DNA of 45,709 nucleotides from a bacterium (lineage in GTDB: Bacteria; Bacillota; Clostridia; Lachnospirales; Lachnospiraceae). Numbering within the stretch: position 1 is the stretch's first letter; each line of letters begins with the position of its first letter. A program made the translations under genes and the position numbers. Positions 1 to 10,984 of this stretch are shown here, one piece after another. A model generated the notes under the pieces. That model saw only the letters and a list, made by a program, of their open reading frames with translations, made no database searches and was not told where the DNA came from. Where the stretch lies: contig JAQYAI010000061.1 of the NCBI GenBank assembly GCA_029227655.1, positions 1 to 45,709 of the forward strand, in the 5' to 3' direction.

Positions 1-225
1 CGTGAGATCGTGATGCTGCTTGGGCAGAAAGGGCTTCGCGGAGAGCTTGTCGACAATATTGTAGAAGAGATGTATGCAGAAGAATCGGAACTTTCTACAA
101 TTAAAGAAATCATGAGAAAGAAAAGGTGGAATCCTTCTGAAATGGAAGAAAAAGAGAAACAGAAGATGCTTGCTTATCTGATGAGGAAAGGATTCTCTTA
201 TGAGGAGATTCGTAGGGCTTTATAA
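1..225 (+). CDS. recX: Regulatory protein RecX, C-terminal part (5' end lies outside window)
   Basis: Open frame to the window edge; C-terminal sequence KGLRGELVDNIVEEMYAEESE...LMRKGFSYEEIRRAL is RecX-like. Confidence 0.75.
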   Translation, partial: REIVMLLGQKGLRGELVDNIVEEMYAEESELSTIKEIMRKKRWNPSEMEEKEKQKMLAYLMRKGFSYEEIRRAL

Positions 226-335
226 GGTGAATTCGCAGGGGTTTTTGAGGTGAATTCCTTGACATATTTATAAAATCAGTATAAAATTGATATGTTGTAC
301 TATGTATAACGAAAACTAAATAAGGAGGTGCTCCT

Positions 336-1889
336 GTGCCAATAGGATTAACTATTGCTGCAGTAGTTGTTTCAGTAATCGTTGCGGTGCTTATTACTTA
401 TTTTGCCACAGTAAACAAATTAAAGAATGATGCAGATTCTAAGATTGGTAATGCTGATGTTAAGGCAAGAGAGATCATCGATGATGCATTAAAGGCAGCA
501 GAGGCGAAGAAGAAGGAGTCCCTTTTGGAAATTAAGGAAGAGTCAATCAGAACGAAGAACGAGCTCGAAAAGGAAACAAAAGAACGTAGAGCAGAGTTAC
601 AGCGTTATGAGAAACGTGTCCTTTCCAAAGAGGAAGCCATCGAAAAGCGTTCAGAAGCAATTGAGCGTCGTGAAGCATCGTTCACATCAAGAGAAGAAGC
701 GATGAAGCAGCGTGAAGCAAAAGTAGAAGAACTTAGCAAGCAAAGAGTGCAGGAACTCGAAAGAATCTCAGGACTTACCTCCGAACAGGCAAAGGATTAT
801 CTGTTAAAGACTGTTGAAGAAGATGTAAAACATGATACTGCAAAAATGATCAAAGAGCTGGAAAATCAGGCAAAAGAAGAGGCTGATAAGAAAGCAAAAG
901 AATATGTTGTTACAGCAATTCAAAGATGTGCAGCAGATCATGTGGCTGAGACTACAATTTCAGTGGTACAGCTTCCTAGCGATGAAATGAAGGGTAGAAT
1001 TATTGGTAGAGAGGGACGTAATATTCGTACATTAGAAACTCTTACAGGAGTGGAACTGATAATTGATGATACTCCGGAAGCAGTGGTATTATCAGGGTTC
1101 GACCCAATCCGCAGGGAAGTTGCGAGAATTGCACTGGAACGTCTTATTGTTGATGGACGTATTCATCCGGCAAGGATCGAAGAGATGGTAGAGAAAGCCC
1201 AGAAAGAAGTAGACACAATGATTCGTGAAGAAGGGGAAGCAGCTGCATTAGAAGTTGGTGTACATGCTATCCACCCAGAACTCATTCGTCTCCTTGGACG
1301 TATGAAGTTTAGAACAAGTTATGGACAGAACGCATTAAAGCATTCTATCGAAGTTGCCCAGCTTGCAGGACTGCTGGCCGGGGAAATCGGATTAGATGTT
1401 CGTACAGCTAAACGAGCTGGACTTTTACATGACATTGGTAAATCTATTGACCACGATGTAGAAGGATCACATATTCAGATCGGTGTGGATTTATGTAGAA
1501 AATACAAAGAATCTCCGATTATTATTAATGCGGTCGAAGCACATCATGGTGATGTTGAACCAGAAACCCTTATTGCATGTGTTGTACAGGCGGCTGATAC
1601 AATTTCCGCTGCAAGACCGGGTGCAAGAAGAGAAACATTAGAAACATACACAAACAGATTAAAACAGTTAGAAGATATCACGAACCAGTTTAAGGGCGTT
1701 GATAAGTCTTTTGCAATTCAAGCAGGTAGAGAGATTCGCGTAATGGTAGTTCCTGAACAAGTATCTGATGATGATATGGTATTATTAGCCAGAGATATTT
1801 CAAAACAGATTGAATTTGAATTGGAATATCCAGGACAGATTAAGGTAAACGTAATTCGTGAATCGCGCGTTACAGATTACGCAAAATAA
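336..1889 (+). CDS. rny: Ribonuclease Y
   Basis: N-terminal TM, long coiled coil, KH domain ([29 protein letters not shown]) and HD domain ([17 protein letters not shown]). Confidence 0.97.
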   Translation: MPIGLTIAAVVVSVIVAVLITYFATVNKLKNDADSKIGNADVKAREIIDDALKAAEAKKKESLLEIKEESIRTKNELEKETKERRAELQRYEKRVLSKEEAIEKRSEAIERREASFTSREEAMKQREAKVEELSKQRVQELERISGLTSEQAKDYLLKTVEEDVKHDTAKMIKELENQAKEEADKKAKEYVVTAIQRCAADHVAETTISVVQLPSDEMKGRIIGREGRNIRTLETLTGVELIIDDTPEAVVLSGFDPIRREVARIALERLIVDGRIHPARIEEMVEKAQKEVDTMIREEGEAAALEVGVHAIHPELIRLLGRMKFRTSYGQNALKHSIEVAQLAGLLAGEIGLDVRTAKRAGLLHDIGKSIDHDVEGSHIQIGVDLCRKYKESPIIINAVEAHHGDVEPETLIACVVQAADTISAARPGARRETLETYTNRLKQLEDITNQFKGVDKSFAIQAGREIRVMVVPEQVSDDDMVLLARDISKQIEFELEYPGQIKVNVIRESRVTDYAK

Positions 1890-1897
1890 TTCATTTA

Positions 1898-1938
1898 AAT
1901 CACCCTGACATGTGATTATGTTGGGGTGATTTTTTTTG
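1898..1938 (+). terminator. Intrinsic terminator after rny
   Basis: AATCACCC ... GGGGTGATT followed by a T-run. Confidence 0.8.
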
Positions 1939-2005
1939 TATGAAAGACAATTGACAAATATACAGTTAAACGAGAAAATATATCTATATATCAGGAGGTG
2001 GCAGC

Positions 2006-2542
2006 ATGGAGCAGGATATTAAGAGAGTTAGAAGGGAAAGGATGTATCAGGGGACGGTAGTGGATATCTATCGTGATTACATGCAGTTTTCCAATGGAAA
2101 TACAGAGGAATGGGATTATATTCATCACAGAGGAGCCGCAGCGGTTCTTCCGGTTATGGATGACGGCAGACTGATTATGGTGCGACAATATCGGAATGCT
2201 TTGGAAAAATATATCCTAGAACTTCCAGCGGGTGCGCTTGACTATCCGGAAGAACCAGGAATCGTATGTGCAGCGCGGGAACTGGAAGAAGAGACAGGAT
2301 ATCGCTCAGAAGATTTAGAATGGCTGCTTACTATAAGAACAACGGTGGCGTTAAGTAATGAGAAAATTGATATTTATGTGGCGAGAAATTTAATTTCAAC
2401 CAGACAGCATCTAGATCCAAATGAGTTCGTAGAAGTGGAAACCTATACACTGGATGAGTTGAAACAGATGATTTTTTCAGGGGAAATAGAAGATGGAAAA
2501 ACAATCGCAGCAATCATGACATATGCTGAGAAATACCAATAA
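2006..2542 (+). CDS. NUDIX hydrolase (ADP-ribose pyrophosphatase-like)
   Basis: Nudix box region GALDYPEEPGIVCAARELEEETGY; RBS AGGAGG upstream. Confidence 0.9.
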   Translation: MEQDIKRVRRERMYQGTVVDIYRDYMQFSNGNTEEWDYIHHRGAAAVLPVMDDGRLIMVRQYRNALEKYILELPAGALDYPEEPGIVCAARELEEETGYRSEDLEWLLTIRTTVALSNEKIDIYVARNLISTRQHLDPNEFVEVETYTLDELKQMIFSGEIEDGKTIAAIMTYAEKYQ

Positions 2543-2604
2543 AACAGAATAATTGATAAAACCTGGCATATAATGGAATATCGAAGATCAGGAGGGAATC
2601 ATGC

Positions 2605-3144
2605 GTGATCCGGAGAAATAGATATTATCTTTTAGGACTTTATATGGCAGGTTTTTTTGTCGGAATTTTATATGCTAATTTTATTGGAGTAAATTATATC
2701 GCATCAACGGGAATTTTTCATGAATTTTTTTTGAGTCAGTATATTAATCAGGATGTTATAGCAGCAAAATATTTTTTGTATCTGTTGAAACAAAGGCTGG
2801 GTCCGGTGTTGCTGCTTTCGTGTGCAGGGATGACCAAATTCAGAAAGATTGCAGCTGTGTGCACACTGTTGTGGACAGGCTTTGCAGGAGGAACACTTGC
2901 GGTGACAGCAGTGATCCGGATGGGAGTCACTGGGATGTTATATTATTTTGCCGTCATCCTTCCACATAGCATATTTTATGTTTTTGCCTATGCTATTTTG
3001 ATCTGCTATCTGGCAGAAGCGCCGGAAAATAAATGGAATCTTTGGAAAACAGTGTTCGTCTGCTTATCTCTGGCAGCCGGAATTCTGACAGAAGCATATC
3101 TAAATCCATATATCGTAAAATGGGTCATGAAAATCGTGGGTTGA
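2605..3144 (+). CDS. SpoIIM-like (stage II sporulation protein M) membrane protein
   Basis: Multi-TM ~179 aa protein, GTG start, RBS GGAGG; topology and motifs (N-terminal GxxxG TM, ILPHSIFYVFAY) resemble SpoIIM/DUF95. Confidence 0.6.
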   Translation: MIRRNRYYLLGLYMAGFFVGILYANFIGVNYIASTGIFHEFFLSQYINQDVIAAKYFLYLLKQRLGPVLLLSCAGMTKFRKIAAVCTLLWTGFAGGTLAVTAVIRMGVTGMLYYFAVILPHSIFYVFAYAILICYLAEAPENKWNLWKTVFVCLSLAAGILTEAYLNPYIVKWVMKIVG

Positions 3145-3200
3145 CAGAAACATATTTCTGTGATAATTTTAAATCACAATTCCTAGTAAAATACTAGGAA
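3141..3200 (+). promoter_or_regulatory. Promoter with two dyads upstream of the Rrf2/IscR gene
   Basis: TTGACA (3141-3146), 17-bp spacer, TAATTT (3164-3169); dyad ACAGAAA-CATA-TTTCTGT (3144-3161) and dyad TTCCTAGTA-AAA-TACTAGGAA (3180-3200). Confidence 0.7.
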
Positions 3201-3219
3201 ATAAAAGGAGTGGTTTCCT

Positions 3220-3672
3220 ATGAAAATATCAACGAAAGGAAGATATGGACTCCGGGCTTTTATTGATCTTGCGAGATACAGTGAAGAAGGTCCTGTTTCT
3301 ATAAATAGTATTGCCCAAAGGCAGGAGCTGTCAGAGGGATATCTGGAACAGCTAATGGCAAAATTAAAGAAAGCCGGCCTGGTGAAGAGTCTTCGTGGTT
3401 CTGGCGGCGGATATATTCTTGCAAAAGATGCTTCGGAAGTATCGGTGGGAGATGTACTGCGGGCGCTGGAAGGTAATATGGAGCTTGTCACCTGTGCGGC
3501 ATTTCATGATGTAGAATCCTGTGGCTTGCAGAAAACTTGTGTGACAAAATATGTATGGCAGAAGATCAATGAGAGCATCCTGAGTACAATTGATGAAATA
3601 AAAATAGATACACTTGTCGAACAAAGCAGACAAGAAGGAGGAAAATATGACGAAACTGATATATTTGGATAA
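3220..3672 (+). CDS. Rrf2 family transcriptional regulator (IscR-like)
   Basis: MKISTKGRYGLRAFIDLA..., SEGYLEQLMAKLKKAGLVKSLRGSGGGYILA and three Cys in the 90s region. Confidence 0.93.
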   Translation: MKISTKGRYGLRAFIDLARYSEEGPVSINSIAQRQELSEGYLEQLMAKLKKAGLVKSLRGSGGGYILAKDASEVSVGDVLRALEGNMELVTCAAFHDVESCGLQKTCVTKYVWQKINESILSTIDEIKIDTLVEQSRQEGGKYDETDIFG

Positions 3673-4843
3673 TGCAGCAACAACTAAGATGGCACCGGAA
3701 GTGGTGGAAGCCATGATGCCATATTTGACAGAAGAGTATGGAAATCCATCTGCAATTTACAGTATAGGTGCCAAGAATAAAGAAGTAATTTCGAAGCAGA
3801 GAGAAATCATTGCGGATATGATTGGGGCAAAAGCAAATGAAATATATTTCACAGCAGGTGGATCAGAGGCCGACAACTGGGCGTTAAAAGCCACATTTGA
3901 AGCGTATGGCAAAAAGGGAAAACATATAATTACGACAAAAATTGAGCATCATGCGATTCTTCATACCGCAGAATATTTGGAAAAACAGGGCGCAGAAGTG
4001 ACCTATCTGGATGTGGATGAAAATGGACTGGTTTCGCTGGAGGAGTTGGAAGCAGCTATTCGACCAGATACTATATTGATTTCCGTGATGTTTGCAAATA
4101 ATGAAATTGGAACGATTGAGCCAATCAAAGAAATCGGAGCGATTGCGAAGAAACATGGCGTCTTGTTCCACACAGATGCAGTGCAGGCATTTGGACAGGT
4201 GCCGATAGATGTGGATGAATGCAATATTGATATGCTCAGCGCAAGTGGGCATAAGCTGAACGGACCAAAAGGAATTGGATTTCTTTATATCAGAAAAGGT
4301 GTGAAAATCCTTTCTCTGATTCATGGTGGGGCCCAGGAGAGAAGAAGACGGGCCGGAACAGAAAACGTTCCTGGAATCGTGGGATTTGGTGCAGCTGTAA
4401 AAAAGGCAAAAGCTACGATGAACGAAAAGTCAAAATACGAATCTGAATTGAGGGATTATTTAATAGAACGGGTGCTTGCGGAAATTCCTTATGCAAGACT
4501 GAATGGACACCCAACTAAACGTCTTCCAAACAACGCAAACTTTGCGTTTGAATTTATCGAGGGAGAATCCATGCTGATTCTTCTGGATATGGCGGGAATC
4601 TGTGCATCCAGCGGCTCTGCCTGTACATCAGGTTCGTTAGATCCGTCGCATGTACTTCTGGCAATTGGACTTCCTCATGAAAAATCAAATTGTTCTCTTA
4701 GACTGACACTTAGCGAAGACACAACGAAAGAAGAAATTGATTTTGTAGTGGACAAGTTAAAGGAAATCATAGAACGATTACGAGGAATGTCCCCATTATA
4801 CGAAGATTTTGTAAAAAAGCAGAAGAAAAAAGAAGAAGAATAG
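3647..4843 (+). CDS. nifS: Cysteine desulfurase (NifS/IscS family)
   Basis: YLDNAATTKMAPEV..., HTDAVQAFGQ, SASGHKLNGPKGIGFLY, SSGSACTSGS. Start at 3647 after AGGAGG; overlaps the regulator 3' end. Confidence 0.96.
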   Translation: MTKLIYLDNAATTKMAPEVVEAMMPYLTEEYGNPSAIYSIGAKNKEVISKQREIIADMIGAKANEIYFTAGGSEADNWALKATFEAYGKKGKHIITTKIEHHAILHTAEYLEKQGAEVTYLDVDENGLVSLEELEAAIRPDTILISVMFANNEIGTIEPIKEIGAIAKKHGVLFHTDAVQAFGQVPIDVDECNIDMLSASGHKLNGPKGIGFLYIRKGVKILSLIHGGAQERRRRAGTENVPGIVGFGAAVKKAKATMNEKSKYESELRDYLIERVLAEIPYARLNGHPTKRLPNNANFAFEFIEGESMLILLDMAGICASSGSACTSGSLDPSHVLLAIGLPHEKSNCSLRLTLSEDTTKEEIDFVVDKLKEIIERLRGMSPLYEDFVKKQKKKEEE

Positions 4844-4871
4844 TTTATAATAGACAAGAAGGAGAATTGAT

Positions 4872-5312
4872 ATGTATACAGCAAAGGTAATGGATCATTT
4901 TGAACATCCAAGAAATATGGGAGAAATTGAAAATGCCAGTGGAGTGGGCACTGTGGGAAATGCGAAATGTGGAGAGATCATGAGAATTTACATGGATATT
5001 GATGATGAAGGAATTAGCCGTGATGTGAAATTCAAGACATTTGGCTGCGGGGCAGCAGTTGCCACAAGCAGTATGGCAACAGAACTGGTAAAGGGAAAAC
5101 ACATAGAAGAAGCAATGAAGGTGACAAATAAGGCAGTGATGGAGGCGCTTGACGGACTTCCGCCGGTTAAGGTTCACTGTTCATTGCTCGCAGAAGAGGC
5201 AATTCATGCTGCGCTTTGGGATTACGCAGAAAAGAAAGGTATTAAGATAGAAGGGTTGGAAAAACCAAAATCAGATATTCATGAAGGCGAAGAGGATGAC
5301 GATGAATATTAA
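4872..5312 (+). CDS. nifU: Fe-S cluster assembly scaffold NifU/IscU
   Basis: MYTAKVMDHFEHPRNMGE..., GNAKCGEIM, KTFGCGAAVATSSM, VHCSLLAEEAI. Confidence 0.95.
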   Translation: MYTAKVMDHFEHPRNMGEIENASGVGTVGNAKCGEIMRIYMDIDDEGISRDVKFKTFGCGAAVATSSMATELVKGKHIEEAMKVTNKAVMEALDGLPPVKVHCSLLAEEAIHAALWDYAEKKGIKIEGLEKPKSDIHEGEEDDDEY

Positions 5313-5330
5313 GAAGATGAGAGGAACAAG

Positions 5331-6407
5331 ATGGACAAGAAGAAGGTAGTTGTGGGATTATCCGGAGGTGTGGACTCGTCGGTGGCGGCATATTTACTGA
5401 AAGAACAAGGATATGACGTAATCGGAGTCACCATGCAGATCTGGCAGGAAGAAGAGATTCTCACACAGGAAGAAAATGGTGGCTGTTGTGGAATTACGGC
5501 GGTGGAGGATGCAAGAAGAGTGGCAGCAACTTTGGACATTCCATATTATGTGATGAATTTCAGGAAAGAGTTTCAGAAAGAGGTTATTGACTATTTTGTG
5601 AATGAATATCTGAATGGGCGGACACCGAATCCGTGTATTGCCTGTAACAGATATGTGAAATGGGAAGCACTGCTTGCAAGAAGTATGGAGATTGGTGCAG
5701 ACTATATTGCTACAGGGCATTATGCTCAGATTGATCAGCTTCCGAATGGAAGATATGCAATCAAGCATTCGAAGACAAAAGCGAAAGACCAGACATATGC
5801 CCTTTATAATCTGACGCAGGAGCAGTTAAAAAGAACACTGATGCCGGTGGGCGCATATACCAAAGAAGAAATCCGGGGAATTGCAGAACAAATTGGTCTT
5901 CAGACTGCACATAAACCGGATAGTCAGGATATCTGTTTTGTGCCGGATGGAGACTATGCGTCCTTTATCGAAAGAGAGTGCAGCTGCAAGATTCCAGAAG
6001 GGAATTTTGTGTCATTGGATGGAAAGATTTTAGGCAAGCATAAAGGCATTACACACTATACGGTAGGGCAGAGAAAAGGACTTGGACTGTCACTTGGACA
6101 CCCGGCATTTGTACTGGAAATACGTCCGGAGACGAATGAAGTCGTAATCGGCTCTAACGAAGATTCTATGACTTGTGAAGTGAGAGCGAATAAACTGAAT
6201 CTTATGTCCAGAGAAGAGATTGAAGATGGTATGAGAGTATTTGCAAAAATCCGTTACAATCACAAAGGCGCATGGTGTACAGTCAGGAAAACAGGTCAAG
6301 ATGAAATTCTCTGTATATTCGAAGAACCACAGCGCGCGGTTACACCGGGACAGGCTCTTGTTATGTATGAGGGTGATTACGTGTTAGGTGGAGGAACAAT
6401 ACTCTAG
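5331..6407 (+). CDS. mnmA: tRNA-specific 2-thiouridylase MnmA
   Basis: [47 protein letters not shown]. Confidence 0.97.
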   Translation: MDKKKVVVGLSGGVDSSVAAYLLKEQGYDVIGVTMQIWQEEEILTQEENGGCCGITAVEDARRVAATLDIPYYVMNFRKEFQKEVIDYFVNEYLNGRTPNPCIACNRYVKWEALLARSMEIGADYIATGHYAQIDQLPNGRYAIKHSKTKAKDQTYALYNLTQEQLKRTLMPVGAYTKEEIRGIAEQIGLQTAHKPDSQDICFVPDGDYASFIERECSCKIPEGNFVSLDGKILGKHKGITHYTVGQRKGLGLSLGHPAFVLEIRPETNEVVIGSNEDSMTCEVRANKLNLMSREEIEDGMRVFAKIRYNHKGAWCTVRKTGQDEILCIFEEPQRAVTPGQALVMYEGDYVLGGGTIL

Positions 6408-6415
6408 GAGGAAGC

Positions 6416-7216
6416 ATGAAAGCAGATTATCATATGCATACATCTTTTTCGAAGGATGCACATACACAGCCGGAAGAAATGATAGAAGCTGCGATACAGA
6501 AAGGTCTTCAGACGATTTGCATCACGGATCATATGGATAAAGATGTGATGATAAAAGGAGAAGAATTCATTTTTGATACAGATCTTTATTTTGAAAAAAT
6601 ACAGGACCTGCAGCAAAAATATAAGGGAAAGATAGAAGTGCTGATTGGTGTGGAAGTCGGAATGCAGCCACATCTGTCGGAGTATTTTAAGGAATATACC
6701 AGAAAGTATCCTTTTGATTTTGTGCTTGGCTCCGTGCATGTGATCGGTGGAGTAGATCCTTATTATCCGGAATTTTTCGAGGGAAAGACAGACACACAGG
6801 CTTTTAGGGAAATGCTGGATGAGACGATAGAAAATATTCAGCTTTATTCCGATTATGATTCGTTGGGTCATCTGGATTATATCGTCCGATATGGAAGAAA
6901 CAGGGAAAAAGAATATTCTTATGAGAAATTTAAAGAACAGATTGACTTCATTCTTAAGTTTTTAATAGAGAATGGAAAGGGGCTGGAAGTAAATACTGCC
7001 GGACTCAAATACGGACTTCCATTTGCACATCCTCACCCGGATATTATCAAAAGATATGTGGAGCTTGGAGGAGAAATCGTTACGCTTGGTTCTGATGCAC
7101 ATAAGCCAGAGCATGTGGCGTATGATTTTGAAAAGGTAAAACCACTTCTCCAGGAATGCGGTGTTAAATATTTAACAAAATTTAAGTCCAGAAAACCATT
7201 TTTTGAGTTAATTTGA
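6416..7216 (+). CDS. PHP-domain histidinol-phosphatase family
   Basis: DYHMHTSFSKDAH, CITDHMD, GSDAHKPEHV. Confidence 0.88.
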   Translation: MKADYHMHTSFSKDAHTQPEEMIEAAIQKGLQTICITDHMDKDVMIKGEEFIFDTDLYFEKIQDLQQKYKGKIEVLIGVEVGMQPHLSEYFKEYTRKYPFDFVLGSVHVIGGVDPYYPEFFEGKTDTQAFREMLDETIENIQLYSDYDSLGHLDYIVRYGRNREKEYSYEKFKEQIDFILKFLIENGKGLEVNTAGLKYGLPFAHPHPDIIKRYVELGGEIVTLGSDAHKPEHVAYDFEKVKPLLQECGVKYLTKFKSRKPFFELI

Positions 7217-7255
7217 TAAAAATAAGGAAAGAACGGTAAAAATAGGAAAAGACTC

Positions 7256-7284
7256 TTGAATTTTTTCATACGATTTAGTACAAT
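7256..7284 (+). promoter_or_regulatory. Putative sigmaA promoter of gap operon
   Basis: TTGAAT, 17 bp, TACAAT upstream of gap. Confidence 0.5.
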
Positions 7285-7376
7285 AAACAAGGATTGATGA
7301 ATCTTTAACAATATTAAGGAATTATCAAAAATCAAGGGTGTAATAATACTGATAAACCTATAGGAGGATGAAAATC

Positions 7377-8396
7377 ATGGCAGTTAAAGTAGCAATTAAC
7401 GGATTTGGACGTATTGGACGTCTTGCATTTAGACAGATGTTTGGAGCAGAAGGATATGAAATCGTTGCAATCAACGATTTAACATCTCCAAAAATGTTAG
7501 CTCATTTATTAAAGTATGACTCAACACAGGGTAGATATGCATTATGTGATAAAGTATCTGCTGGTGAAGATTCAATCACAGTTGACGGAAAAGAAATCAA
7601 AATCTACGCAAAAGCTAACGCAGCTGAACTTCCATGGGGAGAACTTGATGTAGATGTAGTTCTTGAATGTACAGGATTCTACACATCAAAAGAAAAAGCA
7701 GAAGCTCATATCAAAGCAGGTGCTAAGAATGTTATCATCTCAGCTCCAGCAGGAAATGACCTTCCAACAGTTGTTTACAATGTAAACCATGACATTATCA
7801 CAAAAGATGACCACATTATCTCAGCAGCTTCTTGTACAACAAACTGTTTAGCACCAATGGCAAAAGCACTTAATGATTTCGCACCAATCAAATCAGGTAT
7901 CATGTGTACAATCCATGCTTACACAGGCGATCAGATGACACTTGACGGACCACAGAGAAAAGGTGATTTAAGAAGATCTCGTGCAGCAGCAGTTAATATC
8001 GTACCAAACAGCACAGGTGCAGCAAAAGCAATTGGTCTTGTAGTTCCAGAATTAAATGGTAAACTGATCGGTGCAGCTCAGCGTGTTCCAACACCAACAG
8101 GATCTTCAACAATTCTTACAGCAGTTGTAGAAGGAACTGTAACAGTGGAAGAAATCAATGCAGCTATGAAAGCAGCATCTAATGAATCCTTCGGATATAA
8201 TGAAGATTTAATCGTATCAAGCGATATCGTTGGTATGACATATGGTTCTTTATTTGATGCTACACAGACAATGGTAAAACCACTTGACAACGGAACAACA
8301 CAGGTTCAGGTTGTTTCATGGTATGACAATGAAAACTCATACACAAGCCAGATGGTAAGAACAATCAAACATTTCGGTACATTACTCGGAAAATAA
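7377..8396 (+). CDS. gap: Glyceraldehyde-3-phosphate dehydrogenase, type I
   Basis: [54 protein letters not shown] before 7377. Confidence 0.98.
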   Translation: MAVKVAINGFGRIGRLAFRQMFGAEGYEIVAINDLTSPKMLAHLLKYDSTQGRYALCDKVSAGEDSITVDGKEIKIYAKANAAELPWGELDVDVVLECTGFYTSKEKAEAHIKAGAKNVIISAPAGNDLPTVVYNVNHDIITKDDHIISAASCTTNCLAPMAKALNDFAPIKSGIMCTIHAYTGDQMTLDGPQRKGDLRRSRAAAVNIVPNSTGAAKAIGLVVPELNGKLIGAAQRVPTPTGSSTILTAVVEGTVTVEEINAAMKAASNESFGYNEDLIVSSDIVGMTYGSLFDATQTMVKPLDNGTTQVQVVSWYDNENSYTSQMVRTIKHFGTLLGK

Positions 8397-8473
8397 TTGA
8401 TTTTCATAAGGGTCCGGTCTGATTATTTCGGACCGGACCTATTTGTATAGAAAGCGATATGGAGGACATAACA

Positions 8474-9667
8474 ATGCTTAACAAAAAATCAGTAGATGAT
8501 ATTAATGTAAAAGGCCTTAAAGTTCTTGTAAGATGTGACTTTAATGTGCCATTAAAAGATGGAAAGATCACTGACGAAAACCGTCTCGTTGCAGCGCTTC
8601 CAACACTGAAGAAATTAATCGCAGACGGTGGAAGATTAATCCTCTGCTCACACCTTGGTAAACCAAAGGGAGAACCAAAACCAGAATTATCGCTTGCTCC
8701 AGTGGCGGTTCGTCTTTCAGAACTTCTTGGACAGGAAGTAAAATTTGCAGCTGACCCAGAAGTAGTTGGACCAAACGCAAAAGCAGCAGTAGAAGCTATG
8801 AAAGATGGAGATGTAATCCTTCTTGAAAACACACGTTACAGAAAAGAAGAGACAAAGAACGGTGAAGAATTCTCGAAAGAACTTGCTTCCTTATGTGACG
8901 TATTCGTAAATGATGCATTCGGAACAGCTCACCGTGCACACTGTTCAAACGTTGGTGTAACACAGTTTGTCGACACAGCAGTGGTTGGATATTTAATGCA
9001 GAAAGAAATCGATTTCCTCGGAAATGCAGTCAATAATCCAGAAAGACCATTCATCGCTATTCTTGGTGGAGCGAAAGTTTCAAGCAAGATTTCTGTTATC
9101 GAAAACTTACTTGATAAAGTGGATACACTGATCATCGGTGGTGGAATGTCTTACACATTCAGCAAAGCTCAGGGTGGAACTGTTGGAACATCTCTTCTTG
9201 AAGAAGATTACTGTGAATATGCGCTTAACATGATCAAGAAAGCAGAAGAAAAAGGTGTGAAATTATTACTTCCGATTGATACAGTAATTGCAGATGCGTT
9301 TGATAACGATGCAAATAGAAAAGTTGTGGATTCAAATAACATTCCAGATGGATGGATGGGTCTTGATATCGGACCAAAAACAGCAACAATGTATGCAGAA
9401 GCTGTAAAAGAAGCGAAGACAGTTGTATGGAATGGACCAATGGGTGCATTTGAAATGCCAAATTTTGCAGCAGGAACAGAAGCAGTAGCAAAAGCACTTG
9501 CAGATACAGATGCAGTGACAATCATTGGTGGTGGAGACAGTGCAGCAGCAGTGAACCAGTTAGGATATGGGGATAAGATGACACATATTTCAACAGGTGG
9601 CGGAGCTTCTCTTGAATTCCTTGAAGGAAAGGAATTACCAGGTGTAGCAGCAGCCAATGACCGATAG
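8474..9667 (+). CDS. pgk: Phosphoglycerate kinase
   Basis: [43 protein letters not shown]. Confidence 0.98.
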   Translation: MLNKKSVDDINVKGLKVLVRCDFNVPLKDGKITDENRLVAALPTLKKLIADGGRLILCSHLGKPKGEPKPELSLAPVAVRLSELLGQEVKFAADPEVVGPNAKAAVEAMKDGDVILLENTRYRKEETKNGEEFSKELASLCDVFVNDAFGTAHRAHCSNVGVTQFVDTAVVGYLMQKEIDFLGNAVNNPERPFIAILGGAKVSSKISVIENLLDKVDTLIIGGGMSYTFSKAQGGTVGTSLLEEDYCEYALNMIKKAEEKGVKLLLPIDTVIADAFDNDANRKVVDSNNIPDGWMGLDIGPKTATMYAEAVKEAKTVVWNGPMGAFEMPNFAAGTEAVAKALADTDAVTIIGGGDSAAAVNQLGYGDKMTHISTGGGASLEFLEGKELPGVAAANDR

Positions 9668-9680
9668 GAGGAAAGCAAAA

Positions 9681-10430
9681 ATGGCAAGAAAGAAAATTAT
9701 TGCAGGAAACTGGAAGATGAACATGACTCCATCTCAGGCAGTTGAACTTGTAAATACATTAAAACCACTGGTACAGACAGAAGATGCAGATGTAGTATTC
9801 TGTGTACCGGCAATCGATATCATTCCAGCAATGGAAGCAGCAAAAGGAAGCAACATCAGTATTGGTGCTGAAAATATGTACTTTGAAGATAAAGGTGCAT
9901 TCACGGGTGAAATTTCACCAGCTATGCTTGTTGATGCAGGCGTAAAATACGTTGTTCTTGGACACTCTGAAAGAAGAGAATACTTTGCAGAAACAAATGA
10001 GACAGTGAACAAAAAGATGTTAAAGGCTTTCGAGTATGGAATCACACCAATCATGTGCTGTGGAGAATCTCTTACACAGAGAGAACAGGGCGTAACAATG
10101 GACTTCATCCGTCAGCAGGTCAAGATTGGATTCCTTAACGTAACTGCTGATCAGGCAAAAACAGCAGTAATCGCGTACGAACCAATCTGGGCAATCGGAA
10201 CCGGTAAAACGGCTACAACAGAGCAGGCACAGGAAGTCTGCAAAGCAATTCGCGAATGCATCGCTGAAATCTACGATGAAGCTACAGCAGAAGCTATCCG
10301 CATCCAGTACGGCGGATCTGTAAATGCGAAGACAGCTCCGGAATTATTTGCACAGCCGGATATCGATGGAGGACTTGTCGGAGGCGCATCATTAAAACCA
10401 GAGTTTGGGCAGATTGTGAATTGGAAATAG
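9681..10430 (+). CDS. tpiA: Triosephosphate isomerase
   Basis: [44 protein letters not shown]. Confidence 0.98.
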   Translation: MARKKIIAGNWKMNMTPSQAVELVNTLKPLVQTEDADVVFCVPAIDIIPAMEAAKGSNISIGAENMYFEDKGAFTGEISPAMLVDAGVKYVVLGHSERREYFAETNETVNKKMLKAFEYGITPIMCCGESLTQREQGVTMDFIRQQVKIGFLNVTADQAKTAVIAYEPIWAIGTGKTATTEQAQEVCKAIRECIAEIYDEATAEAIRIQYGGSVNAKTAPELFAQPDIDGGLVGGASLKPEFGQIVNWK

Positions 10431-10450
10431 ATACATATGCATAAAGAATG

Positions 10451-10480
10451 GCGTTGTACTAGAAAGTACAGCGCTTTTTT
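10451..10480 (+). terminator. Intrinsic terminator after tpiA
   Basis: GCGTTGTACT-AGAA-AGTACAGCGC + TTTTTT. Confidence 0.88.
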
Positions 10481-10561
10481 ATAAGTTATAGCTTGATGGA
10501 ACTGTTGCAAAAGTGGTTGCTATGAAGAAAAACCATTTCGCCAGTGACCTTAGATTTCGTC

Positions 10562-10832
10562 TGGAGTATCTATGGCAGAAAAGTTTTTTGTCAGCCACCC
10601 TATTTTTCATCAAAAGTATCTATATAGAAAAATCACTTTCCAAAATACTCACTTTTTTTATCTGAGTATCTATATATAAATAAATGAAAATAAGGTACTC
10701 AGAATCATTTTTTTGGGTTTCTATAGAGAAAAAATATTGTTCTAGGTACTAAAATTCAGGTAGATAAGAGAAAAAACATAAAAAGCGGGTGACTAGAGAA
10801 AAAATTATTCTGTATGGGTACTCTCAGAAATA
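10562..10832. repeat. Degenerate ~50-bp tandem repeat array
   Basis: Recurring core (G/A)GTATCTATA.AGAAAAA at about 10564, 10613, 10664 and 10715 (steps 49, 51, 51), then decaying copies near 10758, 10785 and 10816. Confidence 0.6.
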
Positions 10833-10864
10833 AACTTTCACTTAAAGTGCTGAAGGGATTCGGT

Positions 10865-10894
10865 GCAAAATAACTGACTAATCAGTTATTTTGC
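10865..10894. repeat. Perfect 13-bp inverted repeat (hairpin)
   Basis: GCAAAATAACTGA-CTAA-TCAGTTATTTTGC. Confidence 0.85.
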
Positions 10895-10984
10895 GACACT
10901 CCCATTTTTATACAGTTGAATGAAGTCTGTATTCTGCAGGACTTATCCAATTTGGTTCAGGTAAAATGTTTTGGTGGATTTTAT

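Noticed and set aside
9208-9687. Long antisense ORFs over pgk (and similarly over gap, gpmI, nifS, mgtE)
   Set aside because: They lie fully inside confidently identified genes, have low-complexity composition (Leu/Ser-rich) and no domain resemblance; shadow ORFs from codon bias.
10562-10832. Possible CRISPR array
   Set aside because: Units are degenerate, with no constant repeat plus unique spacers, and no cas genes in the window.
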